From: Odiellus spinosus
Lineage: Eukaryota > Arthropoda > Arachnida > Opiliones > Phalangiidae
Direction of reading: 5' to 3'
Assembly (NCBI GenBank): GCA_963920705.1
Contig: OY987236.1
Span: 5,876,190-5,940,189 of the forward strand
DNA length: 64,000 nucleotides
Shown: piece after piece, positions 57,101 through 64,000 of the stretch
How positions within the stretch are numbered: position 1 is the stretch's first letter
Layout of the letters: each line of letters begins with the position of its first letter
Translations under genes and position numbers: made by a program
Notes under the pieces: generated by a model
What the model saw: the letters and a program-made list of their open reading frames with translations, nothing else
What the model was told of the DNA's origin: nothing
Database searches by the model: none

Positions 57101-58691
57101 GCGACGCCTTGACCCAATTTTATTTTCGCGCCGGTCTTTAACTCGTCCTCTTCTTCGCTCTTTAAAAGCTGGAACGACGTCGCCACCTAGCCACGCGAAA
57201 CTCGAACTGTAAAATTTATTTGAAAATTATTTACAAAGAAATACCTCTCACGATTTTTATCCCGCAATTTTGTTTTGCGCATGCGTGGTATCTATTTTAA
57301 ATGACATTTCTCGTAAAATTTAATTAACGCGATATTCCGATATCGACGTATTAGAATAGAGCTTATTCCTCTCTGCAAAATTAAACCAATTTCGACATAT
57401 GTGGACCAAATATAAGCAAGTTATTAAATGATTTCTTTCAAATTGATGCGAAAAAACAAAGGGGTTCTATTCCCTTTAAAGCGCTTTTTCACCTTACACG
57501 TAATGAAATTCAATGAAATTACGAATTAAGAGACTTGCCCTTTTAAAATAGCTCTAAACAAATACGTATTTATCTGAAAATCAAGATATTTGACGAGGAA
57601 AATATACTCTTATTTAAATATAAACTTCAAAACGGAATTAATGCCAATATTTGAACAAGAAATTTCTCGCGGATCACAATGCCGTGACATGTTTTTTCCC
57701 GAAAAGTTTAAACACAAGTCCTTTTCAAATATAATAAAATATATATAATTTTTAGTTTTATTTCGCGAATAAAACAATAGGATATTCAAATTATTTTCCT
57801 TTAAAAAACGATGTAACGGATGAATGCGCGGAAAATTTAATATACCGTAATTTAAGATAAATTTAATTCAAATTTAAATCTAAACTGAACGTTTTATATT
57901 AAAAATATTCGTCGTTTATGATTATAAGGTTGCTTCGAAAAGTTAACGACTTAAGTGTTGTGAAGCAAAATGGCGGCTATCAACGCGTGGTCACATGACG
58001 TCATGGGCAACCTTCCTACCCCCCCCCCCCGGTGTTTCGCTAATGAATGACCCATTGCTCAAATTTAAATAAAAGTCACGAGAAGCGATTGTCAAAGTAA
58101 AAAAAAGCGCGCGTAATTATGTAAATTTTATTTCATATGTGATTTTTGATCATGCAATTAATTATAAGAGTGGTTAAATCAGCGGCCTGTTGCGTTTTGT
58201 TGAGCCCTATAGTTTGGACCCTTAAAGTAAATGCTAGGGGTCCGAGCTCACCATGTAGAGAAAATGTTCTCGAAAGATTTTCGTAATAAAAATAGAAACT
58301 TTATTAGGCAAACATTAAACATTTCGTATATTTTAATTTACATATTGTACTAAGAACGCATTTATGTACCTAATAACAGGGAGTAAAAGTATTAGGCCTA
58401 ACTCAATTAGCCTCAGGAAAAAATGAAACGTTTTATTAGGGTTTTATAGGGATGAGAAAGTGAATAGCAGACGAATTCTGGCTACAAAGTATATGCGAGT
58501 ATTGAAAGTATTGTTAGAGAGCTATATGTTGGCTTTGTTATTTTATATTAAAAGGGAATCATTTTATACAAATTTTCGGAATCATATTTTAGTCATATTC
58601 GTTAGCTTTTTAAACGAAAGTATTTGGCGAGCAGCTTTTAACAAAACTTATGAAGCTATTACAAGCTAATAATTGAAAAGGGTTAGTAATA
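57101..58691. other. Intergenic DNA between convergent mpaB-like genes, left part
   Basis: No gene is recognised. It holds the 3' UTR of the plus-strand gene and a C tract at 58019-58030. Confidence 0.45.
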
Positions 58692-59030
58692 TCAGAAGTA
58701 GATGGAACCCTCCTTTGAAGTCTACTACTCTAATGTTCCATATAGCGCTCCTCTCTGTATGGGTAAAATTCACAATTTTACGAGATCGGAGGGGTCCTAC
58801 TTCATCCCCCCTGACTACGCAAAATTGGAAATTCTCTCTCTCCCCAAACGACGACGTTTTTTTGGCGAACTCCAAGGCTGCTAGAGATATTCGCTCGACG
58901 AACTCCCGCTCCGAAAATATCTACCGTTAGGAGGCGTACGAATCGCGCTTTTTGAAACCAACCCATACAGAGAGGGGTAGACAAGACCCGGGAGTAATAG
59001 ACTTCAAAAGAGGGTTTCATCGGCTTCTGG
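58692..59030 (+). mobile_element. MITE-like element, family D copy 2
   Basis: Nearly identical to 1031-1370 in the same orientation. The TIRs are degraded at the left (TCAGAAGTAGATGGAACCC). TAATA occurs on both sides (58687-58691 and 59031-59035), a possible short target duplication. Confidence 0.8.
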
Positions 59031-59624
59031 TAATATGTAAGTTACTAAACTAAAAAACATTGTAATTTGTTTAAAGTTCGTTAGTTAGGCGTAATTATAT
59101 CAGATAATTATTTTAATTTTATACCAACTTTGAGTTGGTATTTCCTAAACAGTTAAAAACTGTATTAGTCTTAAGTATCTTTAGGTATGATTATCTTATT
59201 CCGAAAACTACACATTTTAAATATATCTACAGGAACTAATTTTAATCGTAACGTTTTGTAATCAAATGTAAGAAAATTTAAATCTTTCATATCTTAAATA
59301 TAAATTTAGTCCGAAATAAGAATTTTAAAGCTTTTGAAAGAGGAATTCCGCATTTAAAACCAGAGAAATTCGAATACAATTAATTTTATGAATACCGATA
59401 AATTACCGCGAGACTATAAATTAACCGCGTTAATTTTGGAATATATAAAAAAGTAGTCGATTTTCAACTTGGTCGGGTTTTTGCTGAATCATGTGGCAAG
59501 TACAAAATTTATTTACAATTATTTCTCTGAATTTATTTATTTTTGATTCTCACTATATTTGACATGTTATAGTCAAAAATACTATTCTATAATTACTTAA
59601 GTACTAACGCGCGCGTAAAATTAG
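59031..59624. other. Intergenic DNA, 3' side of mpaB-like gene 2
   Basis: AT-rich, with no gene seen. It presumably contains the 3' UTR of the minus-strand gene. Confidence 0.4.
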
Positions 59625-62084
59625 TTAACTCAGCCATTCTTCAACGATACTTAAATATCGTGAAATAGTTCGAACCATTAATCTTAACCGTACACGAAGA
59701 AGTTTAAGGTATCCATCTTCGTTACCATTATTAGCATTCCCAGAATCGTCAGTCAACCTCTTCTCGTAGAATCTTACGTCTTGGGTCGCGTTTTCGATCA
59801 AGTACTTAACCAAGGCATTGTACAAACACCGGAAGAATCCGAACTTCAAAAGGAAACCGTAAACCAAACGACCCAGACCGTAACCCAATCTATCGTAAAG
59901 ATCCATCTTGACGTCATGATGTATTCCCATAGTATCCAATTGGAAAGCGATCATGGCGCGCCATCGGAGGATTCGCAAGAAACTGGACATGGACTGAACT
60001 ATTCCTTGACTCATCTCGATCGATTTAGGTGACGCGTTTTGTACCGAGTGCGCGTAAATTTGTTCCGAGATTTCTCGACAATTAGTCAAAGTTTCATCCC
60101 AATTGTCCGTCACTATGTTGAACCGATCCTCCGTTCCCAGGAGGTGGGCTACGAAACGCCAGAAATGTCCCAAACATTGCAAATCTTCACGCGTACACCA
60201 AACACCCATCTTCTTGGGGTACAGTACCAAAAACCCCAAGAAAGCGAATTGGGTCATTGCCATATCGTACTGGGAGATACGTAGTTGGCTTCCTTCGCGG
60301 TAATTGGCCACGGTGGAGTGTTGGCGACGTACTTTTCGGATTGATTCACGGGCTTCCGATTGCTCGTTAACGATATCGCCTTCGTACCATTTTCGGACAT
60401 CCGATAAAGTTTTCAAGTATCGTCGCAGGAGAAGAACGGTGCTGGAAGATTTGCCAGTGTAGGCTAAGGTCTTGAAGATCGTCGGGATGGTTACCAGGAA
60501 TGTCAAGCCCATTAAATGGCCGAATAAAATGCTGTAGTCGGAATAATTTTAAGGAATAAATCATTAATAATCTCGTTGTCGAAATTATACGCTCTAATCC
60601 GTTTAAAGGGATAGTGAACTCCCGAGGAATGTGATTTACGGATAAAACATTTTTAAAGGTCTCGTTAATTTACAAAATACGCAGTAGCTATATGATCGAA
60701 CTCTCTAATAAATAGGCCTAATCCAAATTTAAACTAGAAATCAATTTAAAACTTATCTGGAAAATAGGCTTAGCTGGATTCATTAAGATCCTGAATTTCT
60801 TCCCATTAAAGTGTTAGCGACCAATCGAATGTTCTTAGAAGTATCGTGGAAATCTTGCCTTAACGACTTGCATTTTCTCATTGGTCGCTGACCATTCAAA
60901 GGGAAGAAATTCAGTATCTCCATGAATCCAGCTAAGCCTATTTTTCGGGTAAGTTTTAAATTTATTTCTAGTTTAATATTGATTTGTAAATTATTTTACT
61001 GTTGGATTAGGCATATTTAAACGATAAGAAATTTATAAAAATCGCTTGTATTAGGTTGCATTCTCCATTTAAAGAATATCATAAATACATTTTTATGAGT
61101 TACATAATTTTATTCATTTCAGTATCTCTTTTAGGAAATACATTCTAATATAAATATAAAACTCTGCTATTTTTGTTTGCTTAAAATCTATTCCCATCTT
61201 TTCTTAATAAGGATACCGCTTATGTTTAAAAAAACTTCATCTTAAGGAAAAAAAAGTCACGCAGCCAGCCTCGAGTTATCCGCTTCCTGGTTTTATATCC
61301 GAATTCATTTTATATTAGAAATTTGAAAAGAAAAAATAGAAAAATCGAAAAATAACACCAAATAGTACGCAAAATTTGAACCAATTTCAAAATCTAATTG
61401 GAAGCGCTTAAAGGAAAGAAATCACGACAAAAATTGATGGAAGTTCAATAAAAAGTTCAAAATTAGACAGGTCAAAATCGGTCTACAAATAAATTAAAGG
61501 GAGAATGCAACCTAAAAACAAATGATTTTTTATCGATTCCTTATCGTTTAAATAGGCCTAATCCAACAGTTAAAAAATTTACAAACCAGTATTAAACTAG
61601 AAATAAATTTAAACCTTACCATCAAAATAGGCTTAGCTGAACTCCTCATATCAGGACTAGAGACTTTGATCTGTGGCTCTTGTGTGGGGAATGCAGGATC
61701 TCCATGAATCCAGGATCTCCATGAATCCAGCTAAGCCTATTTTCCTGGTAAGTTTTAAATTGATTTCTAGTTCAATATTGGTTTTTATTTATTTATTTAT
61801 TTACTTAAACGATAATAAAAAATCACTTGTTGTTCGGTGCATTCTCCGTTTACTTTACCGTATAGGGAACCCTTTAAAGATCAGGAAAAATAACACCTTC
61901 ATCCCTTTAAAATGCCCAAGGTGAAAAATAAAAATAAAATTCAAATTTGTATACTTGCTTACCTAGCAAAATGTTGATGATAAAGTTTTTTGGCCCGTTC
62001 TATTTTCTTGACGTCTAACCAAACTGGATTTCCGGAATTACCAGAGTCTCCTGGTACCGTAATTCCACTTTTAATTATTTCCAT
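59625..62084 (-). CDS. mpaB/rubber-oxygenase-like (DUF2236) protein 2
   Basis: Minus-strand exons 62084-61963 and 60531-59625 give 342 residues. It is a paralog of the gene at 53004-57100. The first exon ends HQHFA in phase 2 and the next starts ILFGHLMGLTFLV, the same position and phase as intron 1 of the other copy. Shared blocks are SSSTVLLLRRYLKTL, RKWYEGD, ISQYDMAMTQFAFLG, HFWRFVAHLLGTEDRFN and NCREI. It lacks the other copy's second intron and Ser/Thr-rich insert and has a longer C-terminal tail of about 35 residues (LRVRLRLMVRTISRYLS). The two genes are tail-to-tail, consistent with an inverted tandem duplication. Two TTAA-site MITEs lie in its intron. Confidence 0.85.
60607..61068. 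mobile_element. TTAA-site MITE, family B copy 4
   Basis: This 462-bp element is flanked by TTAA (60603-60606 and 61069-61072) inside the intron of mpaB-like gene 2. The ends are AGGGATAGTG and GCATTCTCCAT. Confidence 0.82.
61498..61849. mobile_element. TTAA-site MITE, family B copy 5
   Basis: This 352-bp element has left flank TTAA (61494-61497) and right flank TTAC, one mutation away. The ends are AGGGAGAATGCAACCTAA and GTGCATTCTCCGT. The centre is rearranged, with CAGGATCTCCATGAATC in direct duplication at about 61691-61725. Confidence 0.8.
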
Positions 62085-62510
62085 TATTAACGAGCGAGTT
62101 ACTCAAATTGACAAATATTATCTTAATATCTTCTAATTTTTTCGTGTGGTAGAATTGGTTATTATTGGGTTATAGTTTAATTGTAATCCTCGTCATTTCA
62201 TGGCCGTTTATCTCAATTTTCACGATTGGATTTTCGATAGAAAGTTGTAGCGACGATATTATAATTCAAAAGCGCGTAATTTTATTTAAATTTACTAAAT
62301 ATTAGTAAATATTGACGACATACTTATTTACACGCCGTACTAAGGATTTGAAATAATTATAAAGCAAAAACCGATTAAATAAATAGCTATAATAGTTAAA
62401 GCGAAATCATATCGCTTTGTAGTAAAATTTTATTGCCCGAGAATTAGAACAGATGTAATAATTTAATTTTGGTAGCGCAGAATTTGAATCACAAAACTTT
62501 TTTAAATCTA

Positions 62511-62866
62511 AATAATGGCGCGAAACTTTGTAAAATCATAATAATGGCGCGAAACTTTGTAAAAATCATAATAATGGCGCGAAACTTCGTAAAATTAGAA
62601 TAATGGCGCGAAACTTCGTAAAATCATAATGACGCGAAACTTCGTAAAATTAGAATAATGGCGCGAAACTTCATAAAATCAGAATAATGGCGCGAAACCT
62701 CGTAAAATCAGAATAATGGCGCGAAACCTCGAAAAATCAGAATAATGGCGCGAAACTTCGTAAAATCGGAATAATGGCGCGAAACTTCGTAAAATCGGAA
62801 TAATGGCGCGAAACTTTGTAAAATCGGAATAATGGCGCGAAACTTCGTAATATCAGAATAATGGCT
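62511..62866 (+). repeat. 29-bp tandem array, about 12 units
   Basis: The unit is AATAATGGCGCGAAACTTCG followed by TAAAATCAG. One unit is shortened (AATGACGCG, near 62627). A GCGCG is present in almost every unit, so CpG-type sites recur at regular spacing. Confidence 0.93.
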
Positions 62867-63671
62867 ATTAATTAGTAAAATCGACCAAATGGTGGATGAT
62901 TTAAAAGTTAACTTTTGAAACCGAACCACAACACTGCAATGTTGATAATATGAATTAGCACATTATGAAGTTGAAATATATAGCACCGAAAAAATATTTA
63001 AAACGAATTAAAACTAAACCGAATTAAAATTTTAATTTTATTTAATTTATCCGAAAAAACCTTTAGCTTGAAAATGTTCGATTCTAAGGTATTTTAAATC
63101 CATGATTAGGTCCGTTGTGAGTCCGGAACTGTTCTGTTCCTTTTTCAACCCACTAGCACTTTCACTCGGCCGCCCGTTTCAACATTTTCTCCTCGTTTCA
63201 TTCACGAAAAAATCAAGAATAGTAGTAGACCCGGAAAAAAGTTTACCCCGCAGTTTTTTTCGCTATTTCCCTATATTTATATCCTACAATTCCAGCCCCA
63301 AAAATAACGGTATAAAGAAAACGGGGGGACCGTGATAATTTCCCCCACACCGCTTGTTCTTAACTTTAAACAGATATTTTTATTTTCAAATTAAAGGTGA
63401 AGTAACGTTTAAAAATCGTGTTATTAGATTAAATACTTGTACAATAGTTAATTTTAAACGTGCCAATTAAGTTCTACCCATCGAGAAATATAGTTTCGTT
63501 TCGTCTGCTCTACTTATACTCAATGTAGTACTATCGACAGTATATTCTCAATAGGGAGAGAGATGGAACAACTCTGAAATTCATGTGCTTGATCGTCTAG
63601 CGGACGAAAGTCCAGGGGTCAGGCTAATTAACAAAACCACACGCTTTGTCTGCCGAGGTTTAGAAATTAGA
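62867..63671. other. AT-rich DNA without recognised features
   Basis: I see no gene, RNA or repeat in this stretch. Confidence 0.4.
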
Positions 63672-63951
63672 CGAGGCTTAGAGAGTAGCCGAGGCTTAGA
63701 GAGTAGCCGAGGCTTAGAGAGTAGCCGAGGCTTAGAGAGTAGCCGAGGCTTAGAGAGTAGCCGAGGCTTAGAGAGTAGCCGAGGCTTAGAGAGTAGCCGA
63801 GGCTTAGAGAGTAGCCGAGGCTTAGAAAGTAGCCGAGGCTTAGAGAGTAGCCGAGGCTTAGAGAGTAGCCGAGGCTTAGAGAGTAGCCGAGGCTTAGAGA
63901 GTAGCCGAGGCTTAGAGAGTAGCCGAGGCTTAGAGAGTAGCCGAGGCTTAG
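63672..63951 (+). repeat. 18-bp tandem array, about 15.5 units
   Basis: The unit is CGAGGCTTAGAGAGTAGC, nearly invariant (one unit has GAAAGTAGC). Because 18 is divisible by three and the unit lacks stops, 130-codon frames stay open on both strands (repeating GLESSR on plus and SKPRLL on minus). These are artefacts of the repeat rather than genes. Confidence 0.95.
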
Positions 63952-64000
63952 GTTTCAGTGTTAAGGTAGACACATAACATGACTTATTTCGGGCCTCGTC

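Noticed and set aside
63581-63977. 130-codon open frames on both strands
   Set aside because: They are produced by the 18-bp stop-free tandem repeat. Translations are simple hexapeptide repeats.

Overview
The window looks like nuclear DNA of an AT-rich invertebrate animal. It contains spliced genes with GT-AG introns (mostly 50-500 bp), metazoan-type proteins, many miniature inverted-repeat transposons, a Penelope-like retroelement and several satellite-like tandem arrays. A Sec-encoding selenoprotein N argues against lineages that lost this gene, such as most insects. I cannot name the species.

Layout. 1-16.2 kb is gene-free as far as I can read it and rich in small DNA-transposon remnants. 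16.2-31.8 kb is a compact gene cluster: an SLC5-type sodium-coupled transporter (minus, 12 exons), tyrosyl-DNA phosphodiesterase TDP1 (plus, 13 exons), condensin II subunit NCAPD3 (minus, one uninterrupted reading frame) and selenoprotein N (minus, 8 exons). Selenoprotein N has an in-frame UGA in the motif SCUGSGRTLR and a well-formed SECIS element in its 3' UTR. 33.8-36.2 kb is a near-perfect 2.4-kb palindrome made of two head-to-head, 5'-truncated Penelope-like elements inside a 15-bp target-site duplication. 36.2-53 kb is gene-poor, with two adjacent tandem arrays and several transposon families. 53.0-62.1 kb holds two convergent paralogs of the mpaB/rubber-oxygenase (DUF2236) family that share an intron position and phase. 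The last 2 kb has two more tandem arrays, one close to the window edge.

The spliced models were built by hand from homology, splice signals and reading-frame continuity. Every joined CDS has a length divisible by three and no internal stop apart from the UGA(Sec). TDP1 (repair of topoisomerase I adducts) and NCAPD3 (mitotic chromosome compaction) are convergent. SLC5 and TDP1 are divergent. SELENON and NCAPD3 run in the same direction. These are independent housekeeping genes and I see no functional operon.

The transposon content is the most unusual part. Four elements with CAAGAA...TTCTTG ends each have a perfect 7-bp target duplication. A second group begins AGGGA at TTAA sites. Other dispersed inverted-repeat families also have two copies or more within these 64 kb.
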